The notes under the pieces are model-generated. The model made no database searches, was not told the origin of the DNA, and worked only from the letters and a program-made list of their open reading frames with translations. Made by a program: the position numbers and the translations under genes. This document shows, piece by piece, positions 20,133-29,557 of a DNA stretch of 64,000 nucleotides. The stretch comes from Flavobacteriales bacterium ALC-1 (GTDB lineage: Bacteria > Bacteroidota > Bacteroidia > Flavobacteriales > Flavobacteriaceae): the NCBI GenBank assembly GCA_000171875.1, contig ABHI01000001.1, positions 310,001-374,000 of the forward strand. Reading direction: 5' to 3'. Numbering within the stretch: the first letter of the stretch is position 1; the number at the start of each line of letters is the position of its first letter.

Positions 20133-21424
20133 TCTGCTGATTCTAATATTAAATTAAAAAGTGATCTAAAGCCTTTCCATCTATTTAAGTCACTAAACGA
20201 ATAATTATGAAACACTGGTGTAAAAGTTCCGTTTACAGCTTTAATTTCGTTTATAAGCTTTTGTAAATGCTCAGTCTTATCTAATTGCGACTCGTACTTT
20301 AAAAGTGCAAAATCTAAACAATGATATGGATTAACCTGTAGTGGGGTTTGCACTTCGTAATCTAAATCATAGAATTGAAACGGTGTGCAAGTACCAGCTC
20401 TAAAACCTAAGGTATCTATATATCCCATTGTAAAATCTTGGTTAATTTCTAATTCTACTAAATTTCTATAGGATGTAGGTAAGTTTAATTTTGAAAACGA
20501 ATGTCTTACTGCATTTAAATCGCTATTAATAATAGCTTCCATTTTAAGTTTTTCCTTTTTTAGAATTAAAATATTATCTAATGAAAAATAAGACGCTTTA
20601 ATACCAACGCTACAGTAGTCTGCAACCGATTTTATAAGTGAAACAAATAGTTTTTTGTTAGTATTTATGTTTTTATCGAAGGTAGAATAATCTCCTATTA
20701 AAAACAGAACCATAAATTTAAAATTACTTTGCTTTTGCTTTGTAATAATCCATTTAAATGTATCATAAGGATCACGTTTAAAACCCATTAACACCAAATA
20801 ACGTTGATAGAGTTGACCAAACTTAAAACGTCTTATATCATTCAAAGTTCCTCCAATAGTTCTTAATAATCCTTTTTTTCTAAAATAGTATGCCATTGGC
20901 ACATCTATTACAGGCTGAATATTGTATTCGCGTTCATTAAATTTAAAATCTGGAAACCGTTTCTGTAAAACATCTCGAAGTTTATAAGCCCAAATATCTA
21001 TAACAGGTTGATTTAAAAATTTATGATTGTAGGCTAAACTTTCAGTTGCCATAAACCTCCCGAAATTATCATTTACATGAGGTAAATACTCTTCATAACG
21101 GCTAAGTAAATAAAAAGAAGCTGCAAAAATATCAAAGGGCAAATGACTACGTTCGCCAGTAGCAAAAAACCCTTTGGTGTTATCCCATTGCTGCACATTA
21201 ATATCTAAATCAGATAGACCAACCTCGAATAATAGTTCATTACTTCTTACAAACAACTCATTACTTAAAGGTTGTTTTGTATAAGACATCTTCAAACTAT
21301 CATGAGCAATAAAATCTTCAATTTTAGATGTAAAACTGACTTCTAATCCCAAGATGCGCTTGCAGATATGCTTAAATGTATATTTTAAGCGTGGAGTAAT
21401 TTTATGGGTATATACTAATAGCAT
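20129..21424 (-). CDS. Polysaccharide deacetylase-like protein, possibly inactive
   Basis: 431 residues resembling Bacteroidota deacetylase-family proteins with an N-terminal DUF7033-type region (about 1-170; LPFDIFAASFYLLSRYEEY at 95-113) and a NodB-like barrel (about 170-431). The late NodB motifs are present: FRAGTCTPF (341-349) and HNYSF (406-410). The early metal motifs look eroded: IDV at 173-175 where homologues usually carry a DxD-type motif, and GIKASY (274-279) where I expect GIHPSY. It has no signal peptide. It sits in a radC-deacetylase-HAD run with one- and four-base overlaps. Confidence 0.65.
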   Translation of the reverse strand: MLLVYTHKITPRLKYTFKHICKRILGLEVSFTSKIEDFIAHDSLKMSYTKQPLSNELFVRSNELLFEVGLSDLDINVQQWDNTKGFFATGERSHLPFDIFAASFYLLSRYEEYLPHVNDNFGRFMATESLAYNHKFLNQPVIDIWAYKLRDVLQKRFPDFKFNEREYNIQPVIDVPMAYYFRKKGLLRTIGGTLNDIRRFKFGQLYQRYLVLMGFKRDPYDTFKWIITKQKQSNFKFMVLFLIGDYSTFDKNINTNKKLFVSLIKSVADYCSVGIKASYFSLDNILILKKEKLKMEAIINSDLNAVRHSFSKLNLPTSYRNLVELEINQDFTMGYIDTLGFRAGTCTPFQFYDLDYEVQTPLQVNPYHCLDFALLKYESQLDKTEHLQKLINEIKAVNGTFTPVFHNYSFSDLNRWKGFRSLFNLILESAE

Positions 21425-22122
21425 TATATGATTTCTTCGTCTGCAAAACTAAAATACGCTTTCTCAGTTACAATAAGATGATCCAAAACTTTAATATCTA
21501 AACTTTTTGCCGCTATTTTTAATTTTTGAGTAATATCCTTATCAGCTTGACTTGGTTTTAAAGTTCCCGAAGGGTGATTATGACAAAGTACTAAAGCCGT
21601 TGCTCCAACTTCTAATGCATTTTTAAGAACCAAACGCACATCAACTAAAGTGCCAGTGATCCCACCTTTACTAAGCTGATTTTTCTGAATAATTTTATTT
21701 GAGTTATTGAGATATAAAATCCAAAATTCTTCATGTGGTAATTCACCTAAAATAGGTTGCATAATATTATAAACCGAACGGCTTGACGTCACTTTTTCTA
21801 ATTGTATACTGTCTTCTAAACGGCGACGTCTCCCTAATTCTAAAGCTGCAGTTATAGAAATCGCTTTCGCTTCACCAATACCTTTAAATTCCATTAACTG
21901 TTTAATGGATAACTTTCCTAGAGCATTAAGATTATTATCAACACGCGCTAAAATACGTTTGCATAAATCTACCGCACTTTCTTCTCTACTCCCAGAACCA
22001 ATAAGAATAGCCACTAGTTCAGCATCACTTAAAACTGTTTTTCCTTTATCTCTAAGTTTTTCTCGCGGTTGATCATCTTGAGACCAATTTTTAATGGAGA
22101 ATGACGTCTGTTTTTTTGACAT
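21424..22122 (-). CDS. radC: RadC/JAB-domain DNA repair-associated protein
   Basis: 232 residues from MSKKQTSFSIKNW. Helix-hairpin-helix elements (IGSGSREESAVDLCKRIL, LMEFKGIGEAKAISI) precede the JAMM metalloprotease-like domain with HNHPSGTLKPSQAD (metal ligands His, His, Asp). An open frame continues 12 codons upstream, but the ATG at 22122 gives the standard RadC start and has a -7-like TATCTTTA exactly 4 bases upstream. Biochemical role is unsettled; the JAB domain suggests a nuclease or protease. One base overlaps the next gene. Confidence 0.88.
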   Translation of the reverse strand: MSKKQTSFSIKNWSQDDQPREKLRDKGKTVLSDAELVAILIGSGSREESAVDLCKRILARVDNNLNALGKLSIKQLMEFKGIGEAKAISITAALELGRRRRLEDSIQLEKVTSSRSVYNIMQPILGELPHEEFWILYLNNSNKIIQKNQLSKGGITGTLVDVRLVLKNALEVGATALVLCHNHPSGTLKPSQADKDITQKLKIAAKSLDIKVLDHLIVTEKAYFSFADEEII

Positions 22123-22177
22123 GTGATAAAGATAAAAAATTGTAAATTTAAGCATCAATTAAAAACGTGAAATTAAT

Positions 22178-22621
22178 ATGAAATCATTTTTTGAAGATGG
22201 CGCTTATGATGAGCTAACATCACGCCTTAACAAATTAAATAAAGACACATCTGCAGCTTGGGGAAAAATGAATGTTGGGCAAATGCTCTATCATTGTCAA
22301 ATGCCATTAAATATTATCCTAGAAAAAGAAGATTATGGTGTAAAACCAAACTGGCTCATCAATCTGTTATTTAAAAAAACGATGTACAGTGATAAGCTTT
22401 GGAGGAAGAATTTGCCAACTGCTAAAGGTTTTGCTATAAAAGACGAAAAAGATTTTGATATCGAAAAACAGGCCATCACTAAGTTAATTGATGAATTAAA
22501 CACACTACGCAACCGTAACGATTGGCAACCTCATCCTGCATTTGGAAAACTAACTAAAGAGCAGTGGGGAAAAATGCAATACAAACATTTAGATCATCAT
22601 TTTAGACAGTTTGGTGTATAA
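22178..22621 (+). CDS. DUF1569 domain protein (DinB-like four-helix fold)
   Basis: 147 residues, soluble. It carries the DUF1569 pattern: AAWGKMNVGQMLYHCQMPL near the N-terminus and WGKMQYKHLDHHFRQFGV at the C-terminus, giving the histidines expected of a DinB-like metal site. No enzymatic function is established for the family; DinB-fold proteins include thiol-S-transferases. Its stop codon overlaps the ATG of the next gene (TATAATG), so it is first in a three-gene unit with the PaiB-like and AraC genes. Divergent from radC. Confidence 0.8.
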   Translation: MKSFFEDGAYDELTSRLNKLNKDTSAAWGKMNVGQMLYHCQMPLNIILEKEDYGVKPNWLINLLFKKTMYSDKLWRKNLPTAKGFAIKDEKDFDIEKQAITKLIDELNTLRNRNDWQPHPAFGKLTKEQWGKMQYKHLDHHFRQFGV

Positions 22622-23211
22622 TGAATTATCCACCAAAACATCATCAGGACGATGACGTTAATCATATGATTGACGTTATAAAAACCTATCCATTAGCTAC
22701 TGTAATTTCTGTAAAAGAAAATCAACCTTTAATTACACACTTACCATTAATTTATGAAGATGGAAAGCTAATTGGTCATATAGATATTTATAATCCTCAA
22801 GCCAAATTATTAAAAGACGATAATGATGTGACTATAATTTTTACAGGACCTGAGTGCTATATTTCACCTAGCGTCTATTCCACTACTCAACTACCAACTT
22901 GGAATTATATTAAGGTGCATCTAAAAGGTAAAGTAAAAGCCATTGAAAGTAAAGCAGCATTAAAACAATCATTGATTACAATGACTGAATTTTTAGAAGC
23001 TCCAGACCACAAGTATGTTTTAGATGCTGATAATCCTCGCTTAGATGCTAATCTGAATTACATAGAAATGTTTGAAATCTCTGTTACCAAGTGGGAGGGT
23101 AAGTTTAAACTCTCTCAAGATAAAAATCCAAAGGATACGAGGTTAGCTCGTGAAGAATTAGTAAGAGCTAATCAAGAAAATATTAAACAGTTTTTAGATA
23201 AAGTGTTTTAA
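22621..23211 (+). CDS. PaiB-type FMN-binding negative transcriptional regulator
   Basis: 196 residues with the split-barrel flavin-binding fold of the PaiB/FMN_bind_2 family: NYPPKHHQDD start, ISVKENQPLITHLPL, and the conserved YISPSVYSTTQLPTWNY. In Bacillus PaiB represses sporulation and protease genes; most homologues are uncharacterised and may be flavin or haem oxidoreductases. Translationally coupled on both sides: its ATG overlaps the DUF1569 stop and its stop is followed at once by the AraC ATG. Confidence 0.85.
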   Translation: MNYPPKHHQDDDVNHMIDVIKTYPLATVISVKENQPLITHLPLIYEDGKLIGHIDIYNPQAKLLKDDNDVTIIFTGPECYISPSVYSTTQLPTWNYIKVHLKGKVKAIESKAALKQSLITMTEFLEAPDHKYVLDADNPRLDANLNYIEMFEISVTKWEGKFKLSQDKNPKDTRLAREELVRANQENIKQFLDKVF

Positions 23212-24006
23212 ATGGAAATCTTACAGAAAGGAGAATATACTGGTGATATTATTAAGCGACTCGCAATTGACGACAGCATAGTAACTCATACCCATTATTC
23301 AGCAAAAAAGAATAATACAAATTGGCATTATCATGAGAACTTACATATATGCTTTGTATTTCAAGGTGGGAAAGCTGATACAAAAAAGGAAACCACATAT
23401 ACTCAAAAAGACGGGAGTATATTTTTTTATCATTCTGGTGAACAGCATCGTTGGATTTCACCAAATGCAATATCTAAAAGCGCAAATATTGAAATAGGCC
23501 CTAATTTTTTAAATACTTATCATCTCAATGAAAATAGTATAAAACAAGCCATATACAAAAATGTAGATTCAAAAGCATTGATATTAAAAATACAAAATGA
23601 AATGCTTGATGCTAATACTCAAAATTCAGCAGCCATACATAGTTTATTATTGCAGTTAATAACTAAAGGAATCGATATTTCTGAAGTTGGAATTCCGAAG
23701 TGGGTGACTATTCTAAATCAGTTATTACACGATAATTGGAACGAGTCTATGTCTCTAAATCAAATGAGTCAAATTATAGGCGTACATCCTATTACTATTT
23801 CCAAATATTTTAGGAAATACTTCAACTGCACGTTAGGTGAATACCAAAGGAAATTGAAGATCGAAAAGAGTATCGAACTCATTAAAAACTCTTTAATGTC
23901 ACTCACCGAAATTGCTTTTTTTTGCGGCTTTACGGATCAAAGTCATTTTATAAGAAATTTTAAAAGCATGACTGGCTTCTTACCAAAAGAATTCCAAAAG
24001 TTTTAA
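23212..24006 (+). CDS. AraC-family transcriptional regulator
   Basis: 264 residues. An N-terminal cupin-like sensor domain (THTHYSAKKNNTNWHYHENLH, about 25-46) precedes two helix-turn-helix units at about 170-264: MSLNQMSQIIGVHPITISKYFRKYF and LTEIAFFCGFTDQSHFIRNFK, ending TGFLPKEFQKF. The start codon directly abuts the stop of the PaiB-like gene. It probably controls this small operon or the downstream S41 peptidase in response to a small molecule; the ligand is unknown. Confidence 0.9.
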   Translation: MEILQKGEYTGDIIKRLAIDDSIVTHTHYSAKKNNTNWHYHENLHICFVFQGGKADTKKETTYTQKDGSIFFYHSGEQHRWISPNAISKSANIEIGPNFLNTYHLNENSIKQAIYKNVDSKALILKIQNEMLDANTQNSAAIHSLLLQLITKGIDISEVGIPKWVTILNQLLHDNWNESMSLNQMSQIIGVHPITISKYFRKYFNCTLGEYQRKLKIEKSIELIKNSLMSLTEIAFFCGFTDQSHFIRNFKSMTGFLPKEFQKF

Positions 24007-24083
24007 CAATTAGGCTAACCTCATTCTATTTTAAATAAGAGAAAGGCACTTATTTTACAGCTTAATATAATTCTACAGCTCTT

Positions 24084-25469
24084 ATGAAAAGATTATGCTC
24101 CATTATTTTATGTCTTATTATCAGTTTTACATCCATTTATGCTCAAAACAAAAACGAAGTAACAACTAATGAAAGAAAAGCTATCATTGAAAAAATAGCG
24201 GACTCTCTAGAGTTTTATTATGTAAACTATGATATTGGGAAGCAAATAGGTCATCAACTTAAAACAAATGAAAAAAGAGGCTTATACAATGACATAAAGA
24301 ATCCTGATACGCTTGCATATAAACTTACTGAAGTCTTACGATCCGTAAACGGAGATTTACATCTTTCCGTATCACATAATCCAAAAAAGACAGGAAGTTC
24401 TGGTAACAACAATAACTTGGATGATCATAAACAAGCATTGGCTTTTAACTATGGTGTTCCTGAAGTAAAAATTTTAGATGGAAATATCGGTTATATGAAA
24501 ATCATAAGCTTTTCTAACTGGAATTTCTTTGAAAAGTCAAAATCAGTAATGACTTCATCAATGAAGTTTTTAGAAAACTCTGATGCCATTATTTTTGATG
24601 TTAGAGACAACAGAGGTGGTGTTCCAAATTTAGTTGCCTTTTTATGTAGCTATTTATTCAATGAAGAGCCAGTGCATTTAGCACAATACTACCATCGTTA
24701 CAGAAATGATGGCTATGGTTTATATACCTATAAATATATACTTGGAAAACGATTAACCAAAGTCCCAGTTTACATTTTAGTAAACGATAAGTCTGCATCA
24801 GCAGCCGAAGAGTTTGCATACTTTTTAAAACATCAAAATAGAGCTCTGATTATTGGAGAGACAACAATGGGTGCAGGTTATGGTGTGATGTCGCATCGCT
24901 TAAATGATAGGTTTGTAGTCTATATTTCTAGTGAAGAAGATATTAATCCTATTACTAAATCAAATTTTGAAGGAGTTGGAGTTGTCCCTAATATAGAAAC
25001 AAAAAAAGACAGCACTTTCAACACTGCCAAAATCTTGGCTAAAAAAGCAGCAAAAGACTATAGAGTAGAAAAATTCAAAAAGTTACAAACTTTAATAGAT
25101 GCATATTCTAAAATAAATGAAGATTCAAATTTATCTGAAATAATGAGTATTGTAAAGCAGTGTCAAAGTGAAGGGTTAATAGGTAGAACAGATATTAATA
25201 GTTTAGGTTATGATTATTTAAAAAGTAAGCCTATTATCTCTGAAGCCTTATTTCAACTAAATACAAAGTTATATCCCATATCATCAAATGTACATGACAG
25301 TTATGGTGATGGTTTAAAGGCTGTGAACAAATTAGAAGAAGCATTAAGTGCTTATAAAAAAGCTGTTGAAATAGGAGAGCTTATAGGCAGTACTAATCTA
25401 AGCATCTATCTTGCAAACATCAAAGCTGTAAAAGAATTAATTGAAAAAGAAGAAACATCTAATGATTAA
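24084..25469 (+). CDS. Secreted S41-family serine peptidase
   Basis: 461 residues with a signal peptide (about 1-20, SFTSIYAQ). The S41 core is clear: FDVRDNRGGVPNLVAF, catalytic region NDKSASAAEEFAYF (Ser237/Ser239), and IGETTMGAGYGV with GVGVVPNIET. The catalytic lysine that S41 enzymes place after the GETT turn should be checked, since TMGAGYG replaces the usual TxGK-like turn. There is no PDZ domain between signal and protease, unlike CtpA. The last 120 residues look helical and TPR-like (EEALSAYKKAVEIGE). Probably periplasmic peptide breakdown. Confidence 0.82.
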   Translation: MKRLCSIILCLIISFTSIYAQNKNEVTTNERKAIIEKIADSLEFYYVNYDIGKQIGHQLKTNEKRGLYNDIKNPDTLAYKLTEVLRSVNGDLHLSVSHNPKKTGSSGNNNNLDDHKQALAFNYGVPEVKILDGNIGYMKIISFSNWNFFEKSKSVMTSSMKFLENSDAIIFDVRDNRGGVPNLVAFLCSYLFNEEPVHLAQYYHRYRNDGYGLYTYKYILGKRLTKVPVYILVNDKSASAAEEFAYFLKHQNRALIIGETTMGAGYGVMSHRLNDRFVVYISSEEDINPITKSNFEGVGVVPNIETKKDSTFNTAKILAKKAAKDYRVEKFKKLQTLIDAYSKINEDSNLSEIMSIVKQCQSEGLIGRTDINSLGYDYLKSKPIISEALFQLNTKLYPISSNVHDSYGDGLKAVNKLEEALSAYKKAVEIGELIGSTNLSIYLANIKAVKELIEKEETSND

Positions 25470-25598
25470 AAATATCTTATTCAAGTTTCTTAATAGTAGC
25501 TATATAGATTAATTAAATAAGTTTATTAATAGTCTTTAGAAAAATTATCCTAAAATATCCGTAACTTAATACACTAATTTTCATTAATCTATAGCATC

Positions 25599-26486
25599 AT
25601 GGAAGACTTAAAAAAAGAAGATATTAAACAAGAAGTGTTTGATCTTTACGACGATTATGCTCACAACAAACTCAATAGAAAACAATTTGTAGAAAAATTA
25701 GGCTTATATGCCATTGGTGGCTTAACCGCGTCATCTTTATTGAGTTTTATGTCGCCTAATTATGTAGATAGTTTATTAGTTAAACCTAATGACCCAACTT
25801 TAGATTCAGACTATATCACATATGAATCTTCAAAAGGCGGTGGAACAATAAAAGGTTTACTCTCACAACCCAAAGACAATAATACCAAACTACCTGGAGT
25901 TATTGTTGTGCATGAAAATAGAGGTCTTAACCCATACATAGAAGATGTCGGACGAAGAACAGCCAAAGAAAATTTTATTTCATTAGCTCCAGATGCATTA
26001 AGTCCATTAGGTGGCTATCCTGGAAACGATGATGATGGTAGAACTATGCAAAGAAAAAGAGATAGAAACGAAATGCTAGAAGATTTTATCGCAGCATATA
26101 ATTACCTGAAAAATCATGCAAATTGTGATGGTAACGTTGGTGTTGTTGGTTTCTGTTTTGGTGGCTGGATTTCTAACATGATGGCTGTTCGTTTACCAAA
26201 TTTAGGCGCTGCAGTACCATATTACGGAAGACAACCTGAAGCTGAAGATGCAGTAAAAATAAAAGCCCCGCTTCTACTCCAATATGGAGAATTAGACACT
26301 AGAGTTAATGCTGGTTGGCCTGCATTCGAAAAAATATTAAAGGAAAACAAGATAGAACACCAAGCTTATATTTATCCAGAAGTTAATCATGGATTTCATA
26401 ACAACACTACACCTCGTTACGATAAAGAAGCAGCCAATTTATCTTGGGAGCGAACTATTGCTTTTTTTAAGAAACATCTTAAGTAG
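25599..26486 (+). CDS. Dienelactone hydrolase family protein
   Basis: 295 residues, alpha/beta-hydrolase fold. Catalytic triad by motif: Cys186 in GFCFGG, Asp233 in YGELDTRV and His264 in EVNHGFH. A hydrophobic segment near the N-terminus (LGLYAIGGLTASSLLSFM, about 34-51) after NRKQFVEKL resembles the Bacteroidota dienelactone hydrolases that carry a Tat-like or membrane-targeting leader. Cysteine nucleophile points to lactone/ester substrates; the pathway is not shown by neighbours. A single gene with 129 bases of gap in front. Confidence 0.85.
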   Translation: MEDLKKEDIKQEVFDLYDDYAHNKLNRKQFVEKLGLYAIGGLTASSLLSFMSPNYVDSLLVKPNDPTLDSDYITYESSKGGGTIKGLLSQPKDNNTKLPGVIVVHENRGLNPYIEDVGRRTAKENFISLAPDALSPLGGYPGNDDDGRTMQRKRDRNEMLEDFIAAYNYLKNHANCDGNVGVVGFCFGGWISNMMAVRLPNLGAAVPYYGRQPEAEDAVKIKAPLLLQYGELDTRVNAGWPAFEKILKENKIEHQAYIYPEVNHGFHNNTTPRYDKEAANLSWERTIAFFKKHLK

Positions 26487-26533
26487 ATTACAATTCAAGA
26501 TGCTTTCAATTAAGTTTTTGATTTATCATTTTT

Positions 26534-27337
26534 ATGAAAAGAATACAACTTTTTGAATTTGAAGATTTTAATTGGTTTCCAAGTACTATCAGAACTGGTA
26601 TGACTAATCTTTTGGTTGTGCTTCAAAAAATGATGGGAACCTCAGAAGTTATAGCTTCATTAATAGCAACAACTAAGCAGCGGCATAATTTTTCTCAAAT
26701 TATAGATTTAGGTTCTGGTTCAGGTGGTATTATGTTAGACGTTTTAAAAAAGCTAAATACAGATAACTCAGAATCTTTAAAATTACGCTTATCGGATTTA
26801 CACCCTAATCCACAATTAGTAAAACGGATAAACTCTAGTAATATAGCTAATGTTACTTATCACGAAACCTCTGTTGATGCGACTAATTTAACTGATTTAC
26901 CTAAGGGCTTAAAAACCATGGTGAATAGCTTTCATCATATGCCACCTAATATGGCTAAGGGGATTTTAAAATCTGCTCAAGACAACAAACAACCGCTTTT
27001 AATTTATGAAATAGGCGAAAACAAAATCCCTACACTTATTTGGTGGTTATTATTGCCATTATCATTAGCAATACTTATTGTAATGGTATTATTTATGACT
27101 CCTTTCGTAAAACCATTAAGTTGGAAACAGATACTCTTCACTTACCTCATTCCAATTATTCCTTTATGTTATGCTTGGGATGGGCAAGCTTCTATTATGC
27201 GGATTTATACATTTAAAGATGTAGAATATCTCATAAGAGACTTTAAAAATGAAAGCTATACATGGGAAATAGCCAAGGCTAAAAAAGCGAATGGCAAAAC
27301 CATTGGTTATTATATTTTAGGTTTACCAAAACAGTAA
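26534..27337 (+). CDS. Class I SAM methyltransferase with C-terminal membrane segments
   Basis: 267 residues. Motif I IIDLGSGSGGI (about 55-65) and the acidic loop RLSDLHPN mark a SAM-binding Rossmann fold, and VNSFHHMPPNMAK follows where motif IV lies. Unusually, the C-terminal half holds two hydrophobic stretches (WWLLLPLSLAILIVMVLFM and ILFTYLIPIIPLCYA), so the enzyme is probably membrane-anchored, suggesting a lipid or isoprenoid acceptor. I do not recognise a closer family. Start chosen at 26534; no strong promoter seen. Confidence 0.72.
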   Translation: MKRIQLFEFEDFNWFPSTIRTGMTNLLVVLQKMMGTSEVIASLIATTKQRHNFSQIIDLGSGSGGIMLDVLKKLNTDNSESLKLRLSDLHPNPQLVKRINSSNIANVTYHETSVDATNLTDLPKGLKTMVNSFHHMPPNMAKGILKSAQDNKQPLLIYEIGENKIPTLIWWLLLPLSLAILIVMVLFMTPFVKPLSWKQILFTYLIPIIPLCYAWDGQASIMRIYTFKDVEYLIRDFKNESYTWEIAKAKKANGKTIGYYILGLPKQ

Positions 27338-27374
27338 ATATTGTATCTTTCCAACTTATTCGAAAGTGATAACT

Positions 27375-29219
27375 ATGCATGCTAATAATACCTTGAATTT
27401 CATAAAATCTGTACTAGAAAACAGGCCAAACGATTGGCTGAATCTAACAACTCACAGGCTAGACATTTACAATGAATCCTTAGCTAAAATAGAATTTATT
27501 GATGCTTTTATAGACTTATTTAATGCTAATAATTCTGAATCAGAAGTACTTAGTAATTTACCAACGGCTTACGATTATATTCGTTTAGGCCACCCTTTAT
27601 CTTGTGTTTTAGAATGGACAATTGCAAATTTGCACAACATAGAATCAGAACAAGTGATTAGTTTTTCATCACAGACCACTCCTATTCTGGCAATTTTGAG
27701 GAAGAATTTATTAGGTGGTAAAAGCACACAAATCCTTTACACTAACAACTTACCAGAATCTTTTGATGCTGATCTCATAAAACGTGTTTATGATTACAAC
27801 TTTGAATTAAAACAAGTTGAAAATACAGACACTGTTTCTAATTTTGATGGCTCTACAGTTTTCATTTCTAAACAAAACGATTTTTCTAATAAAGACCTCA
27901 ACGCTAATATTGACTTCTATGTAAATCTGTATAACCATCTAGGAAGCGTATTAGTGGTTAATGGAAAACAGAACACATCATATATCTCTGATATTCAACA
28001 TGTGCGTCGACGAGAAACTATAGCTATGACACCTGTTAATTGTGTAGTTGCTTTAGAAGCTTTGACTGGTCAAATAACTATTGATAATCAAAGTAAAATC
28101 AACCAAATTCATAAAACTAAAGTATTAGATACCATAAAAAACATTACGAATACTATAGCAAAACCTTTAGTAGGTTCTAGTGGACTTTCTGTTCAGTATG
28201 CGATTATGATGGGATTGGTGCATGATGCTTTAGAACATCATAAGGGAAAAGCCATTAAATTCATTGTACCAACCAACTGTTATGGTGGTACTAATGACCA
28301 GGCACGACGTGTTGCGGCTTGTTTAGACCATGTTGATGTTGTAGACTTACAAGTTGATGGTGATAATGATATGGTAAGCAGTTTAGAAACGGTTTTAACT
28401 AAAATCGCTCACGACGATGCCATTCCTTATATCATTGCTGAAATTCCAACCAATCCAAGGGTTGAAGTTCCAAATCTTGAAGCACTAAAAGCTACTTTAA
28501 GTGCAGAACGTAAAACTACAAATGGAAACAGAGCGATAGATCCTGTGTTTATTTTAGACCAAACGTTTTGTCCTAATATTCACTTTTTAGGTGATGGTGA
28601 TATACTCTCAACCGTAAGAAGCATTTCTTATGCAAGTGGCTCTAAGTTTCCGAGTGGTGGAAAATGTACAGCTGGTTATTGTGTCGCCAACAAAAAAGCG
28701 GAAAGCTTAATGCATAACATAGAACAACATCTCCTACTCTGTGATAATGAAGGCACAGCATTACAATATGAATTATTAGCACAACAAATGCCTTCCATGT
28801 TGCAACGTATTAAAGATGCTTATACCAACACGCGTGGGTTCGTTAACTACATCAAAAAAACTTTACCAGAAGCAAAAATCAATTTTGTGTCTGAGCAATT
28901 AGCAGCACAAGGCTTTACACCTTCTGTATTCTCATTAGACTTGCCAACAAAAGGAAATACTGCTGAAGAAAAAGAAACCTACAAAAGAGCACTGAATCAC
29001 AAACTAATTAAGTTAATGATTACAGAAATTCCTAATGAAAGTAAGTACTGTGTAAGCTATGGACAATTAAAAGGCTGTTATTGGACCATACCTGCAACCT
29101 CAACGCAAGGCACAACCAAAGAAGGAGACAAAGATTATATTGCACGAGTTGCGCTTTCTGGTGATATGGATCTTGAACTGCATAAAAGAGTCTTTTTAGA
29201 CTTTGTTGAAAGCATTTAA
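27375..29219 (+). CDS. Large PLP-dependent enzyme of the Cys/Met metabolism family
   Basis: 614 residues from ATG 27375 (a GTG three codons upstream is also possible). The C-terminal two thirds match cystathionine gamma-synthase/methionine gamma-lyase-type PLP enzymes: SYASGSKFPSGGKCTAGY holds the expected PLP lysine, and FVPTNCYGGTNDQARR resembles the family's phosphate-binding stretch. About 180 extra residues at the N-terminus make it larger than the usual 400 or so. Role probably in sulfur amino acid or related beta/gamma-elimination chemistry, but substrate cannot be stated. Followed at 26 bases by the Imm53-like gene. Confidence 0.75.
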   Translation: MHANNTLNFIKSVLENRPNDWLNLTTHRLDIYNESLAKIEFIDAFIDLFNANNSESEVLSNLPTAYDYIRLGHPLSCVLEWTIANLHNIESEQVISFSSQTTPILAILRKNLLGGKSTQILYTNNLPESFDADLIKRVYDYNFELKQVENTDTVSNFDGSTVFISKQNDFSNKDLNANIDFYVNLYNHLGSVLVVNGKQNTSYISDIQHVRRRETIAMTPVNCVVALEALTGQITIDNQSKINQIHKTKVLDTIKNITNTIAKPLVGSSGLSVQYAIMMGLVHDALEHHKGKAIKFIVPTNCYGGTNDQARRVAACLDHVDVVDLQVDGDNDMVSSLETVLTKIAHDDAIPYIIAEIPTNPRVEVPNLEALKATLSAERKTTNGNRAIDPVFILDQTFCPNIHFLGDGDILSTVRSISYASGSKFPSGGKCTAGYCVANKKAESLMHNIEQHLLLCDNEGTALQYELLAQQMPSMLQRIKDAYTNTRGFVNYIKKTLPEAKINFVSEQLAAQGFTPSVFSLDLPTKGNTAEEKETYKRALNHKLIKLMITEIPNESKYCVSYGQLKGCYWTIPATSTQGTTKEGDKDYIARVALSGDMDLELHKRVFLDFVESI

Positions 29220-29245
29220 AATCAATTTTAATACCTCAAATTTAT

Positions 29246-29545
29246 ATGGAAATCTTAGACTGGATACAAGATTGGTTTAAAGCCAATTGTGATGGCGACT
29301 GGGAAAAAGATGAAGTGATTCAAATTACTACATTAGCTGCACCAGGTTGGGAAGTAGAAATTGACATCTCAAGAACATCTATAGCTAATTTAGAAATAAA
29401 ATGGATTCTTAATGAAATAAACCGACACGATTGGTATGGCGTTAAAGTAAAAAATCAGAAATTTTTTGCAGCTGGTGATGCTAACAAACTCACTTTTCTA
29501 TTAGACTTGTTTAAACAGATGATTGATAAGATTGAGAATGAGTAG
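29246..29545 (+). CDS. Immunity protein 53 (Imm53)-family protein, orphan
   Basis: 99 residues. Start WIQDWFKANCDGDWEKDEVIQI followed by APGWEVEIDI matches the Imm53 family, which protects cells from polymorphic toxins. I find no neighbouring toxin gene: the upstream gene is the PLP enzyme and downstream is a convergent thioredoxin-like gene. It may be an orphan protecting against kin toxins or a repurposed family member. Confidence 0.78.
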   Translation: MEILDWIQDWFKANCDGDWEKDEVIQITTLAAPGWEVEIDISRTSIANLEIKWILNEINRHDWYGVKVKNQKFFAAGDANKLTFLLDLFKQMIDKIENE

Positions 29546-29557
29546 ATTTGCTAAAAT

